A DNA stretch of 64,000 nt from G963674665 sp964609625 (GCA_964609625.1 CAZSRS010000005.1:95189-159188); one strand, 5' to 3'. Positions 46,802-56,605 are shown, numbered from the stretch's first letter. Made by a program: numbers and translations. Notes: a model not told the origin generated them from the sequence alone.

Positions 46802-47158
46802 ATGCAAACCCGTAGACTCTCAACCGCATTCTTCTTCTTCGAAATGCCGCTTCCGTTGTTCCTGGCGGAGATTCTGGTCATTGTCGTTTTTATCTGCGCC
46901 GCGCCCGAGGCGGATGGATATTTCCAACACCAGTTCCAGGCTGACAAGGTTGTCAGGCTGTGGTTCGAGTATCAAGACGGGATTCAGGTGGAACGAATGC
47001 TCTCGGGAATGGGGAAACCCGAAATTCACCACGTATACCGGCTCGTTGAAACGCATCCCTTTATTCAGGAAGTCCGTGATGGGCGTCACGGGGCATGGAG
47101 CTTGCAACTATACTACAACTTGCTGCGATCATTCGATGATGCCTTGCAACATGATTGA
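46802..47158 (+). CDS. Hypothetical exported protein
   Basis: 118 residues. Hydrophobic start (about 8-33) ending AAPEADG looks like a signal peptide or anchor. The mature part (about 35-118) is polar, with YRLVETHPFIQEV and WSLQLYYNLLRSFDDAL. GGGAG lies just before the ATG. No family recognised. It lies between the cytochrome-like gene and glgP on the same strand. Confidence 0.5.
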   Translation: MQTRRLSTAFFFFEMPLPLFLAEILVIVVFICAAPEADGYFQHQFQADKVVRLWFEYQDGIQVERMLSGMGKPEIHHVYRLVETHPFIQEVRDGRHGAWSLQLYYNLLRSFDDALQHD

Positions 47159-47260
47159 TAGACAGATTTGCTAAGGATATCATAAAGGGTAGTGCACCAT
47201 CTTGTAACATTGTTATCTCATTGAGAACATGCACGACAGAATTCAGCCAAGGAGACAAGT

Positions 47261-49789
47261 ATGTCCAAGAATGATGCATCCGGCAAGAAATCCGATACAG
47301 CGGCTCCTGCGCAATTTGATCCGAAGGAATTCAAATGGAGCGGTGGTATTTACGACAAGAGCGGGAAAGAGGGCCTGAAAAAGGACATCATTCGGCACAT
47401 CGTTTCGAGCCTCGGCAGTGACTATGCACGCCATTCGCCCTACAGCTATTACCACGGCCTTGCCCTGGCTGTACGTGACCGCCTCATCGACCAGTGGATC
47501 AAGACGCAGCGTTCATACTACGATGAACATGCCAAGCGGGTCTATTATCTTTCCCTGGAATATCTGCCTGGCAAGTCTCTGCTGAATAATCTTCATTGCC
47601 TGGGTATTTACGAAATAGCTGAAAAGGTCATGCGCGACTTGGGATTCGAACTCGAGGATCTGGCAGAAGTGGAATGGGACGCTGGCTTGGGCAACGGAGG
47701 TCTTGGCAGGCTGGCTTCGTGTTTCATGGATTCCATCGCAACCTTGGCCATCCCTGGCTATGGCTATGGCATACGCTACGACTACGGCATCTTCCATCAG
47801 GTCATCGACGATAACGGCGAGCAGGTGGAGAAGAGCGACAACTGGATGCGCGCCGGGGATCCTTGGGAATTCGCCCGTGGTCAGTTCTTGATCCCGGTCA
47901 AGTTCTACGGACGGGTCATCGAGTACAAGGACGAAGAGGGACGTCTGCGGCACAAGTGGGTGGACTCGGAAACGGTCCTGGCCATGGCTTGTGATCTGCT
48001 CGTGCCTGGGTATCGCAATGGCCAGGTGATCAACATGCGTTTGTGGTCGGCCCGTTCGGACCAGGAGTTCAACCTGAAGTACTTCAACACCGGGGATTAC
48101 ATCGGAGCGGTGCAGGAAAAAGTCAAGGACGAGAACATCTCCAAGGTGCTCTACCCCAGTGAGGAGGCGGCAGGGGGGCGCGAACTCAGGCTCAAGCAGC
48201 AGTACTTCTTCGTGGCCGCGACCATCCGCGACATTCTCAGACGGTTCACCAAGAAGAACGAAAACTTCGACCTACTGCCGGACAGGGTGGCCATCCAACT
48301 CAACGACACCCATCCCAGTATCGCCATTCCTGAATTGATGCGCATCCTGGTGGACGAGGAGTTGTTGGAATGGGACAGGGCTTGGGCTATTTGCCGGCGC
48401 ACATTCGCCTATACCAACCACACCATCCTGCCCGAGGCTCTGGAGACGTGGCCCGTCGAGCTGATCGGCCGTCTACTGCCCAGGCACTTGCAGATCATAT
48501 ATGAGATCAACCGTCGTTTTCTCGAACAGGTGGCACGGCGTTTTCCAGGTGACGTCAGCCGGATCCGCCGCATGTCACTGATCAACGAGGAAGGTCGCAA
48601 GAGTGTACGCATGGCCAATCTCGCCATTGTGGGCAGCGCCTCCGTCAACGGCGTTTCGGCCATGCACTCGGAGTTGCTCAAGGATTTCGTGTTCAAGGAT
48701 TTTCATGAATGGCAGCCGCTGCTGCTGAACAACAAGACCAACGGCGTGACTCCCAGACGCTGGCTCTTGCAGTGCAACCCCATGCTCGCCGGCCTGCTCA
48801 CCGAGAAATTGGGAAAGGGCTGGATTACGGACCTCGATTCGCTCAAGGAAATCGCCCCCTTGGCGGAAGACAAAAAGTTCATCGATCGTTGGCATGAGAT
48901 CAAGCAACGCAACAAGGAACGGCTGGCAAACTACATCAAGCGCAAGGTAGGCGTCGAGGTAAACCTGGAGAGTATGTTTGACGTGCACATCAAACGTATC
49001 CACGAGTACAAGCGCCAGCTCCTGAACGTTTTGCACGTGATCACCATGTACAACCGGATCAAGGACAATCCTGGACTCGACTTCACCCCGCGTACGGTGA
49101 TTTTCGCCGGCAAGGCAGCCCCGGGGTATTTCATGGCCAAACGCATCATCCGGTTGATCAACGCCGTGGCCAAATCCGTCAACGGTGATCCCCAGGTGGG
49201 TGACAAACTTAAGGTGATATTCCTGCCGAATTACTGCGTCTCCCAGGCCGAACGCATCATTCCCGCTACGGAGCTGTCCCAGCAGATCTCCACGGCAGGC
49301 ATGGAGGCTTCGGGCACCGGCAACATGAAGTTCAGCCTCAACGGGGCGGTCATAGTGGGTACGTTGGACGGTGCCAATATCGAGATGCTCGAACAGGTGG
49401 GGGAAGAAAACATGTTCATCTTCGGCCACACCGCCGATGAACTCGACAAGCTGCGCGTCACGGGATACAATCCCTGGGATTATTACGAATCCCAAGGTGA
49501 ACTGCGCCGTGCTCTCGAGGATATCCGCAACAACGTCTTCTCACCTCAGGAACAGGGGCTGTTCCTGCCCATCTACGATTCTCTGCTGCATCAGGGCGAC
49601 CGTTTCTTCGTCCTGGCGGATTACAGGTCCTATCTCAATTGTCAGGACCGCATAGCCACGGTCTATCAGGACGTGGAGACGTGGACCCGGCATTCGATCA
49701 TGAACACCGCGCACATGGGCATGTTCTCCAGCGACCGCACCATCCGCGAGTATGCAGACGAGATCTGGAAGGTGAAATCTCTGGTTTGA
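47261..49789 (+). CDS. glgP: Glycogen/alpha-glucan phosphorylase
   Basis: 842 residues, full length. It releases glucose 1-phosphate from alpha-1,4 glucans with pyridoxal phosphate. AAGGAG lies 6 bases before the ATG. Motifs: EYLPGKSLLNNL, DAGLGNGGLGRLASCF, and the PLP signature EASGTGNMKFSLNGA (about 685-699) containing the Schiff-base lysine. KRIHEYKRQLLN is the usual conserved block ahead of it. Transcribed alone, ending at a clear terminator. Confidence 0.97.
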   Translation: MSKNDASGKKSDTAAPAQFDPKEFKWSGGIYDKSGKEGLKKDIIRHIVSSLGSDYARHSPYSYYHGLALAVRDRLIDQWIKTQRSYYDEHAKRVYYLSLEYLPGKSLLNNLHCLGIYEIAEKVMRDLGFELEDLAEVEWDAGLGNGGLGRLASCFMDSIATLAIPGYGYGIRYDYGIFHQVIDDNGEQVEKSDNWMRAGDPWEFARGQFLIPVKFYGRVIEYKDEEGRLRHKWVDSETVLAMACDLLVPGYRNGQVINMRLWSARSDQEFNLKYFNTGDYIGAVQEKVKDENISKVLYPSEEAAGGRELRLKQQYFFVAATIRDILRRFTKKNENFDLLPDRVAIQLNDTHPSIAIPELMRILVDEELLEWDRAWAICRRTFAYTNHTILPEALETWPVELIGRLLPRHLQIIYEINRRFLEQVARRFPGDVSRIRRMSLINEEGRKSVRMANLAIVGSASVNGVSAMHSELLKDFVFKDFHEWQPLLLNNKTNGVTPRRWLLQCNPMLAGLLTEKLGKGWITDLDSLKEIAPLAEDKKFIDRWHEIKQRNKERLANYIKRKVGVEVNLESMFDVHIKRIHEYKRQLLNVLHVITMYNRIKDNPGLDFTPRTVIFAGKAAPGYFMAKRIIRLINAVAKSVNGDPQVGDKLKVIFLPNYCVSQAERIIPATELSQQISTAGMEASGTGNMKFSLNGAVIVGTLDGANIEMLEQVGEENMFIFGHTADELDKLRVTGYNPWDYYESQGELRRALEDIRNNVFSPQEQGLFLPIYDSLLHQGDRFFVLADYRSYLNCQDRIATVYQDVETWTRHSIMNTAHMGMFSSDRTIREYADEIWKVKSLV

Positions 49790-49813
49790 GTATAGCCACC
49801 GGCACTTCACGCA

Positions 49814-49858
49814 AGAGATCGTTGCTGCACGCGCTTCCGCCACAACGATCTCTTTCTT
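49814..49858 (+). terminator. Rho-independent terminator after glgP
   Basis: AGAGATCGTTG and CAACGATCTCT form an 11-bp perfect stem around a 16-base loop, followed by TTCTT. The convergent PilZ gene ends 27 bp further on. Confidence 0.85.
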
Positions 49859-49884
49859 ATTCATCCTGCGGGATGCCGAACTCC

Positions 49885-50742
49885 TCAGCTTGTCCGACCG
49901 TGCAGCTCGTCCATGCGACGGTTGACCCAGTTGGCCAGGCCAGGGATGTCGTCCTCGACAAGGGGCTTCCAGTTCAGGGCGCCGGGCTGTTTCACCCCGC
50001 CGGAAAAGAGCAGGAAGTGCAGACCGAGATCACGCCAGCCCAAAGGCAGCGGCTGGTTGCGGGTGACGCGCGCGGGAAAGCAGTATTCAAGCGGGGTTTC
50101 CCATTGCGGTTCCGGAAGAGCAAGCAGAAGCAAGAGTCGTGTATCGAGCGCCACATGCGTTCCGGAGCGTTGCAGGAGTGAGGCATGCACGTTGAGCCGC
50201 AGCCCGCCGGCAGAGATGTCCCGCAGCCGCAAGGCGCTCTCGGCCCCGGATGCGAGCTGGAGGATCGGTTCGACATTCTGCGGGGGGAGCAGGGCAGCCT
50301 CGGCAACGTCGGGTCCAGGCATCCAGGCTTTGATTCGCGGCATGAATCGTTCAGGGAGGGATATACGCCGCATACTGCGCTGTTCGACGGCATTCAAGGT
50401 CCGTGGCCGGGAGAGTACCACGCGTCCTGGGGTGGCGACGTCCACAATGGTGGCGCTGAAGTGCAGCAGCCTTGGGGTGAGGCCGGGAGCGTCCACCAGC
50501 AGCAATGCGCAATTGGCCAGACAGCCTTGCCAGGAGGCTGTCACATCGCCCCTGGTGATATCCAGGGTGAGGGTTGTGTCCTGGGAATCGCTGATCAGGG
50601 CCTCGGCAGCGGGGATCGGCTCCGGGGGGTCTCCGAGATAGAGCGATACCGGCGTCCTGGTGTGCAGGGCCTGACCGAGGATTTTCCCTACGCCGCGCAG
50701 GGGGGTGATGCCGCTTTTGAGAATCCGCGAGAGAAGGTGCAT
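49885..50742 (-). CDS. PilZ-domain protein
   Basis: 285 residues, AAGGAGG before the ATG. The N-terminal part (about 28-120) is a YcgR-N-like beta domain. The PilZ domain begins near 125 with the R-x3-R motif QRSMRR and continues to the D-x-S-x2-G motif RDISAGGLRL (about 190). Both c-di-GMP contact motifs are kept, so nucleotide binding is likely. A roughly 35-residue insert separates them. First of a run of signalling genes on this strand; output partner unknown. Confidence 0.8.
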   Translation of the reverse strand: MHLLSRILKSGITPLRGVGKILGQALHTRTPVSLYLGDPPEPIPAAEALISDSQDTTLTLDITRGDVTASWQGCLANCALLLVDAPGLTPRLLHFSATIVDVATPGRVVLSRPRTLNAVEQRSMRRISLPERFMPRIKAWMPGPDVAEAALLPPQNVEPILQLASGAESALRLRDISAGGLRLNVHASLLQRSGTHVALDTRLLLLLALPEPQWETPLEYCFPARVTRNQPLPLGWRDLGLHFLLFSGGVKQPGALNWKPLVEDDIPGLANWVNRRMDELHGRTS

Positions 50743-50820
50743 GCCGGCCTCCTTGTTGTGAAAATGTACGGAGGTCGGAGCAGGGTTGTCAACGCATCCG
50801 TGATGCAGCGAAAGGGGCTG

Positions 50821-52080
50821 TCAGGGCTTATGTCCTTGCTGGAAAAACAGGCTCGCCCAGGCAATTGATTCATAATACGCCTGCGCCGTATTGACAGGGT
50901 CGAGGCCCAGTTGGGGGATGAGTTTGTCCAGTTGGTCCCAATCCGCATGTTCAAAGGCCCGGGCCATATCCAGCCAGGGAGAGTATTCATTTGCCTGGTT
51001 ACAAAGGGCTTTTTTGATGGCTTCCTCGAGGGGAAGGTTGGCGACGATGTCCTCCATGGGCATGGAAAGCATGGAGTCCAGAAGGGAAAAAAGTCCCAGA
51101 AGGAACAGGCCGTCCGGAAGCGGAGCGTTCAGATTGCCCGCTGCAGCGGCCAACTGGAAGAACCTGCCGCGTTGAACAGAGAGATAGGGCAACTCCGAAG
51201 GCTTGTCCAAGGGGTTTATATCCCGCAGTACGACGACGCGCAGCCAGTTCTTGATCTGTTTCCAGCCCAGCAGCAACAGTGCCTGTTTGATGGATTTGAT
51301 TCTTTCACGCAATCCGATGGCCGGCGAGTTCAGGTAGGAAAGCAGGTTGTAGCTGATGGCGACATCCGCCTGGATGGTGGTGGTGAGCTTGTCGAAATCC
51401 GGCTCTTCCATTTCCATGATGGCGAAGAGGTTGAGTTTTGACATTTCATTGGCCGAGAGCTTACGGCCCACGATGATTTCCGGCCTGCGGAAGAAAAAGC
51501 CCTGGAACAGGGAGAAATCCAGATTCTTTGCGACGTGGAACTGTTCGTGTTCCTCGATGCGTTTGGCAATCAACCGAGGGTGTTTGCCCCTGGCCAGTTC
51601 GACCAGTCGCGAGACGTCGTCGATGTGTTTGCCGAGCATGTCGATCTTCAAGAAATCCGACAGATTGAAAAGGGCTTCACAGCCTTCTTTGGCTTCGAAC
51701 CCGTCCAGGGCGATACGATAGCCGTCGCGTTTGAGCTGTTGCAGACATTCCAGGTAGCCGGGGGTGCTTGGAAGGGTTTCGTTGATCTCCACCACGGTAC
51801 CGGAAGCGGGCAAGGCCTGCGGTACTTTTTCCAGGATGGATTGCTCGGAGAAGTTGATCAACAGTTTGCTGTTTTTAGAAAAACTCATGCGTTGGCAGGA
51901 TGCACAGGCAGCCACTGCCAAGGTGGCGCTTTCCTCGTCGGAAAAAATGGCGGCAGTGGCGTCGCTGCTGTGGCGATACAGCAGTTCATACCCCCAGACG
52001 TCCTTGTTGGCGTCGAAAATGGGTTGACGCGCGATGAAGGTGGGGACGAATAGTGATTCTTGGGAGGTGATTTCCAGCAT
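50821..52080 (-). CDS. EAL-HDOD signalling protein (YuxH type), degenerate EAL
   Basis: 419 residues from the ATG at 52080; a longer start at 52107 has no ribosome-binding site. The EAL domain (about 10-200) opens IARQPIFDANKDVWGYELLYR, where EAL reads ELL. It keeps LLINFSEQ, VVEINE and LKIDML, but the DDFG motif reads LDGFE and the later catalytic block IAKRIE is altered. Phosphodiesterase activity is therefore unlikely. HDOD (about 205-400) follows. Such proteins usually act as c-di-GMP sensors or adaptors. It may be co-transcribed with the PilZ gene, which starts 79 bp after its stop. Confidence 0.88.
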   Translation of the reverse strand: MLEITSQESLFVPTFIARQPIFDANKDVWGYELLYRHSSDATAAIFSDEESATLAVAACASCQRMSFSKNSKLLINFSEQSILEKVPQALPASGTVVEINETLPSTPGYLECLQQLKRDGYRIALDGFEAKEGCEALFNLSDFLKIDMLGKHIDDVSRLVELARGKHPRLIAKRIEEHEQFHVAKNLDFSLFQGFFFRRPEIIVGRKLSANEMSKLNLFAIMEMEEPDFDKLTTTIQADVAISYNLLSYLNSPAIGLRERIKSIKQALLLLGWKQIKNWLRVVVLRDINPLDKPSELPYLSVQRGRFFQLAAAAGNLNAPLPDGLFLLGLFSLLDSMLSMPMEDIVANLPLEEAIKKALCNQANEYSPWLDMARAFEHADWDQLDKLIPQLGLDPVNTAQAYYESIAWASLFFQQGHKP

Positions 52081-52428
52081 TGTCACGTTCTCTTTCCTTG
52101 ATTGCATCGCGGTCTACGCAAACAAAGGCGATATTGCAAGCTGTGGGTTGCTACATCATAATCATAAGCCTATCCGTACAGCCGCTGAGTTATGCCAATG
52201 TGTTGAAAAGTCCATCCAGGATTGTTCAGCACGGGTAAGAAAAAGCTCGGTTTGTTAACCCCTATGGATTGTAAGTATCATGCGAAAGCGCACTCATTGC
52301 GCCGTGTCTTTCTTGCGTGCACAGGCTTATGGCAGCAGCTCCCGAAACATAACAATTAATTCATTGTACACCTGTTTCGTTATGGTGGCAAGGCCTTCTG
52401 GGGCGATTGCGGCCCGGTTCGTATAGCT
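52081..52428. other. Gene-free region before the EAL-HDOD gene
   Basis: About 350 bp, AT-rich in its middle. It should contain the EAL-HDOD promoter and the end of the GAF transcript. No gene, hairpin terminator or repeat was recognised. Confidence 0.5.
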
Positions 52429-53565
52429 TCAGGTACCGTTGCGGAGTCTACCGGCAAACAGTGCGGCCAGTCGTGACACCGCGGCCAAGTCTTGCTCCAG
52501 ATAGTCTTGCGGAGCGTTACACAGTGCCAGACAGCCCCGCCGGGTTCCTCCGGGTTCAATGATCGGGCAGCACAAATAACGCGTGATGAACCCTCCCTGT
52601 TTTACGTTGTTCATGGGTGCGTTGGCCATGCGGGGAGCGAGCGCCCACACTGGGAGGGAGTCTTCAACTCCGGGCAATCGAAATGTCCTGCCTCCGTGTC
52701 CGTCGGAGAAGCGCTCCCATTGTTGACATAGCCGTCCTGTAAGGGCGAGACAGCGTAGGGCCGATGTATCGGCTTCATAGAGCCCCACCAGTCCTTCCTG
52801 ACTGTTGGTAAGCTTCTGTCCGGCAACAAGAATTTTTTCCGCGGCATTCTGGAGTGGAAGGTCCTCGAACATGTTGTTGAGCAATTCACGACCAACGCTT
52901 TGGGCAATCTCCGCTTCCTGGAGTCTGAAGCGTGTCAGTTGCAAGGTTTGCAACAGGCTGGATCGGGAAACCGGATCTTCGGTTTCATCCCTGGCGCATT
53001 TTTCGAGGCAGCAGTGAGCACGCAGAAGACCATAAAGGGCATGGCTTTCGAGCATGTGGGCGCACGAATGCAGGACGATGCTCAAGAGGGAAAGAGCGAT
53101 ATCGCCCACTTCCTGTCGCTTGCAGGCGAGGAGACCGATGAACATACCCCGGACGCGCGAAGGTGTTGCCAGGGCATGAACCAGGAAATCGCCACCCATC
53201 GTGGCACCTTGGAAGAAAAGAGGGCGATTGCGCTCCAGGGCCCAGGCAAAGGCGCCTTGTTCGATGAGCAGTTCCACCTCGCGCTCGAGGTGTAACGAGA
53301 AGTCGTCAGGAGCGGCGTAACGCAGGATGAAATCGGAGTTGTCCTCCTCCACGAGATAAAAACCCGCGCCGGCGAAGCGCAGAAGGGTGCCGCACTTGAA
53401 GGCCGTCTCCTGGAGAATGGGAATAGGGGAGTCCAATTGATTGAAGCTGGTGTCGAAGTGCGCCACGTTGCCGGCCAGTTCCAAAGCCTCCATGGCCGCT
53501 ATCCGCTCCTCCGTGAGAATGCGGAAGCGTTGTTCCAGCTTGTTCAGTCGTTTGTCGAGATGCAT
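52429..53565 (-). CDS. Tandem GAF-domain protein, unknown output
   Basis: 378 residues from the ATG at 53565 (AGGA 7 bases upstream). Another in-frame ATG at 53610 overlaps the HDOD stop as TGATG and would add 15 residues. The N-terminus is coiled coil (LDKRLNKLEQRFRILTEE). A first GAF-like domain (about 50-190, FAGAGFYLVEEDNSDFILRY) and a second (about 235-375, GLVGLYEADTSALRCLAL, GCLALCNAPQDYLE) follow. No catalytic domain. It is coupled to the HDOD gene upstream, suggesting a sensor-adaptor pair. Confidence 0.78.
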   Translation of the reverse strand: MHLDKRLNKLEQRFRILTEERIAAMEALELAGNVAHFDTSFNQLDSPIPILQETAFKCGTLLRFAGAGFYLVEEDNSDFILRYAAPDDFSLHLEREVELLIEQGAFAWALERNRPLFFQGATMGGDFLVHALATPSRVRGMFIGLLACKRQEVGDIALSLLSIVLHSCAHMLESHALYGLLRAHCCLEKCARDETEDPVSRSSLLQTLQLTRFRLQEAEIAQSVGRELLNNMFEDLPLQNAAEKILVAGQKLTNSQEGLVGLYEADTSALRCLALTGRLCQQWERFSDGHGGRTFRLPGVEDSLPVWALAPRMANAPMNNVKQGGFITRYLCCPIIEPGGTRRGCLALCNAPQDYLEQDLAAVSRLAALFAGRLRNGT

Positions 53566-53609
53566 TGGCGCATCCTGCTTACAGGTTCCTGATTCCCCTT
53601 GTGTACACA

Positions 53610-54866
53610 TCACGGGGAGGTGAAAACTACTTGACGTAACTCGGTAAACTGTCTGGCTGCCTGGTTGAGAATGGCGGCGATGACGTTCGGAGAGATATCC
53701 AGTGTGCTCCACGCCTTGGCCTGCAAAGGGGGTATGGGAGTACAGTCGCCGCGGCAAAGGCAGTGGCATCCAGCCAGGAGTTCTGCAACATGAAGCAGTG
53801 AGGGCTCGAGTGTGGGCATAGCCTCATTGGGGCTGCAGTGGTTGCCGACGATGTGTACCAGGGAGTGGGGAAAGTTCCAGTTGCTCAGGAGCAGCGCTCC
53901 GACGTGACCGTGGTCAAACCCCAGGACGGCGCGTTCCACCATGCAGAGGGGTAGGCTCATTGTCCATGCGTAACGCAGGATGGCGGTCTGCTCCTCCGGC
54001 ATGAGCATGAGCATGGGCAACAGGCCGATGTCGTGCAGCAGCCCGGAGACGAAGAAGCGTTCCATGGACAGACCGGGTTTGTATGATGCCAGGATGCGGG
54101 CGCATACCGCACAGGCCACTGCGTGGTTCCAGAACAGCTCCATGTCGTAGAGGTCCTTTGGTACTTCACTGAAGGCCTCCAGCGCGGATATTCCCAGCAC
54201 CAGCGTACAGAGTTCATTGGCGCCAAGCAGAGCCACTGCCCTGTCGATGCTTTCCACAGTTGCCGGGAATCCATAGAGCGGGCTGTTCACCAGGCGCAGC
54301 AGTCGGGCGGTGAGGCTGGGATCGCTGCCAACCACCTCGGCCACGTGTCTGGCAGTGCTATGTGGGGCGTTGAAAACCTCACAGACGCGGTGGTAGATAT
54401 CCGGAAAGATTGCCAGGGAGGGATCGTTTTTCAGGAGTTCTTCAGGCCCACGCCGTTTGCGAGCTTTGGGCAGGTTTCCTCCGGATACCTGCGAGGGCGT
54501 GGCACCGCGCCTGCATCGAGGCGGAAGGCCGCTGTTGGCCATGCCTTGAGACGTCTGCAACAGGCAGACCCGAAACATTTCCTGGACCGCCTCCTGGTCG
54601 AGGCCGGTGTTCTGGAAAAAGGGGTTGAGGAAAGCATCACAGCAGCGGAAGACCTCGGGGTCGATATCCATGACCGTGGCGGCTTCGGCGGTGTCGCTGT
54701 CCACGCCGTCGATATCGACCTCGGTGACGCCCCAAATCCGAAGGATGCGCAGATGCCGTTCCTCGAGCATGGAACCTTCGGGGAGCAGCAGTCTGCCGTG
54801 TCGGCTTTCCAGATTACTGGCCAGGACCATGCCCGGTCTGAGATCAACGACGTTGATGATACCCAA
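53610..54866 (-). CDS. HDOD-domain signalling protein, paralogue of 36885-38177
   Basis: 418 residues from a TTG at 54866; no ATG fits the conserved N-terminus GIINVVDLRPGMVLASNL. The same two-part plan as the other HDOD gene: N-terminal HD-associated domain (about 1-60, GRLLLPEGSMLEERHLRIL) and HDOD (about 155-360) with LLRLVNSPLYGFPATVE and the HD dyad in VSGLLHDIGLLPML. Both proteins share IWGVTE-D-I and the RAVLGFDHGHVG-type block. Coupled to the GAF gene downstream. Confidence 0.88.
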   Translation of the reverse strand: MGIINVVDLRPGMVLASNLESRHGRLLLPEGSMLEERHLRILRIWGVTEVDIDGVDSDTAEAATVMDIDPEVFRCCDAFLNPFFQNTGLDQEAVQEMFRVCLLQTSQGMANSGLPPRCRRGATPSQVSGGNLPKARKRRGPEELLKNDPSLAIFPDIYHRVCEVFNAPHSTARHVAEVVGSDPSLTARLLRLVNSPLYGFPATVESIDRAVALLGANELCTLVLGISALEAFSEVPKDLYDMELFWNHAVACAVCARILASYKPGLSMERFFVSGLLHDIGLLPMLMLMPEEQTAILRYAWTMSLPLCMVERAVLGFDHGHVGALLLSNWNFPHSLVHIVGNHCSPNEAMPTLEPSLLHVAELLAGCHCLCRGDCTPIPPLQAKAWSTLDISPNVIAAILNQAARQFTELRQVVFTSP

Positions 54867-55077
54867 GTCTGCTCACTACCTCATTCCCCACCCGTTTTGG
54901 GGTGTCCCCTTGAATGCCGGTTCTACGCAAAGGCGGCGCCGTTTGCAAGGGCATGATTGAACAGGGGCACTTTACCCTTTTCTATTCATTTTCGGAACTT
55001 GCGGCGGTGGCGAAAAATGCGTAGGTTCCCACGTGACGCAGCTTTATCACTTCGGGTCCGTAAGCATGGAAGCAGGT

Positions 55078-56055
55078 ATGGCTGAACCACTATTGCAAAT
55101 CGACAATCTTCTCACTGTGTTGGAGTCGTCACGAGGACGTGCGGCGGCTGTGGACGATGTCAGCCTGACTATCGCCCCTGGAGAGACGTTGGGCGTTGTG
55201 GGCGAATCGGGATGCGGCAAGACCATGCTTGCCCTGTCCATTCTGCGCTTGATTCCCATGCCTCCGGCGCGGATAGTGTCGGGCAGCATTCGATTCCGCG
55301 ACAGGGAACTCCTGACCTTGAGCGAGGAAGCCCTGCGCTCCGTGCGGGGTAACGAGATCTCCATGATTTTTCAGGAACCCATGACCTCGCTCAATCCCGT
55401 GTTCACCGTCGGCGAGCAGGTGGCCGAGGCCCTGCGGCTGCATCAGGGAATGAACAAACGTCAGGCCCTGGATGCGGCGGCCGACATTTTGGGGCTTGTG
55501 CGGTTGCCCAACCCCGGGAGCGCGGCGAAAAGCTACCCTCACGAGCTTTCCGGCGGCATGCGGCAGCGGGTTGTCATCGCGATCGCCCTGGCCTGCGATC
55601 CTGATCTGATACTTGCCGACGAACCCACCACGGCCCTGGATGTGACCATCCAGGATCAGATCCTGGAGCTTATGCTGGACTTGCAGCGGAAAAAGGGCGC
55701 GGCTGTCATGATGATCACCCACGACCTAGGAGTGGTGGCCCAGACGTGCGGGCGGGTTCTGGTCATGTATGCCGGCAAGATTGTGGAGTCCTCCCCGGTG
55801 GAGGAACTGTTTGCCGAACCACTGCATCCCTATACACGCGGCCTGTTGCGCTCCCTGCCCGTACTTGGGGAGAGTGCCGGCGCCCGACGCGCGCTGACAC
55901 CCATCCAGGGAGTGGTGCCTGGACTCTGGGACCTGCCCTCGGGCTGCGCCTTTCACCCCCGCTGTTCCGAGGCCTTTGAACGCTGTCGCCTGGAGCCCCC
56001 CCCGTTGCTGGAGCAGGAAGCGCAACGCGGCGTGCGCTGCTGGCTGTTCAGCTGA
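55078..56055 (+). CDS. Oligopeptide/dipeptide ABC transporter ATP-binding protein, orphan
   Basis: 325 residues from the ATG at 55078 with GGAAG upstream; ATG 55066 is an alternative. DppD/OppD type: Walker A GESGCGKTM (about 44-52), Q-loop FQEPMTSLNPV, signature LSGGMRQRV, Walker B LILADEPTTALD and H-loop ITHDLGVV. The C-terminal oligopeptide-type extension has CAFHPRC and RC. No permease, binding protein or second ATPase gene is adjacent: the upstream gene points away and a chemoreceptor follows. It must work with subunits encoded elsewhere, or be a relic. Confidence 0.92.
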   Translation: MAEPLLQIDNLLTVLESSRGRAAAVDDVSLTIAPGETLGVVGESGCGKTMLALSILRLIPMPPARIVSGSIRFRDRELLTLSEEALRSVRGNEISMIFQEPMTSLNPVFTVGEQVAEALRLHQGMNKRQALDAAADILGLVRLPNPGSAAKSYPHELSGGMRQRVVIAIALACDPDLILADEPTTALDVTIQDQILELMLDLQRKKGAAVMMITHDLGVVAQTCGRVLVMYAGKIVESSPVEELFAEPLHPYTRGLLRSLPVLGESAGARRALTPIQGVVPGLWDLPSGCAFHPRCSEAFERCRLEPPPLLEQEAQRGVRCWLFS

Positions 56056-56605
56056 GTGTCTATTTCCCTTCAAGAACAGCTCTGAACAGAGTCCTTCCCT
56101 TGCGTGTGCCGTCGTACAAGCATGGCAGCCCCGTGAAGTACAAGATTGTCAGCTGGCCGTTACGATCGCGACTCCGTACGGTGCAGTCTCGGCTGAGCAC
56201 ACATGAATAGCTGTGATCAATTATATATTCCAATTATATATATCAATCAACTAGATGGCGTACGGTATTCTTCGGATGCACTGACACAGCGACATAAAGT
56301 GAGGTTGCAGGGCGTGTTCGTATGCGACGCCTCAGTTACTGTATGTCCCTTAAGTTACACAGTATGCGGGGTGCGTTCTCAATGAAAACAATTCTCACAA
56401 TGGCGGTTCATGGATATCTATATTATGTATAATTTTGTGATCGACCAATAGGCGCGTTCAACATGTATTGCAGTAAAAAGTAACGGTGTGTTGCCACGAT
56501 CTTCTCGTCATGGTAGGATGATTATCTATTCTTGGTGTAGTCCTGCCGTTGCTCGACACACGGACAACATTCACAACAAGCATGTCCATCAGGGGAGGAA
56601 ACAAC
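56056..56605. other. AT-rich gene-free region before the chemoreceptor gene
   Basis: About 550 bp, markedly AT-rich around 56210-56460. No gene supported. Likely promoter region for the chemoreceptor; I did not find a clean sigma-54 or flagellar sigma-28 site. Confidence 0.5.

Noticed and set aside
56500..56600. Sigma-54 promoter before the chemoreceptor
   Set aside because: A TGG...TTGC-like pair is present, but the GG-GC spacing is wrong by one or more bases.
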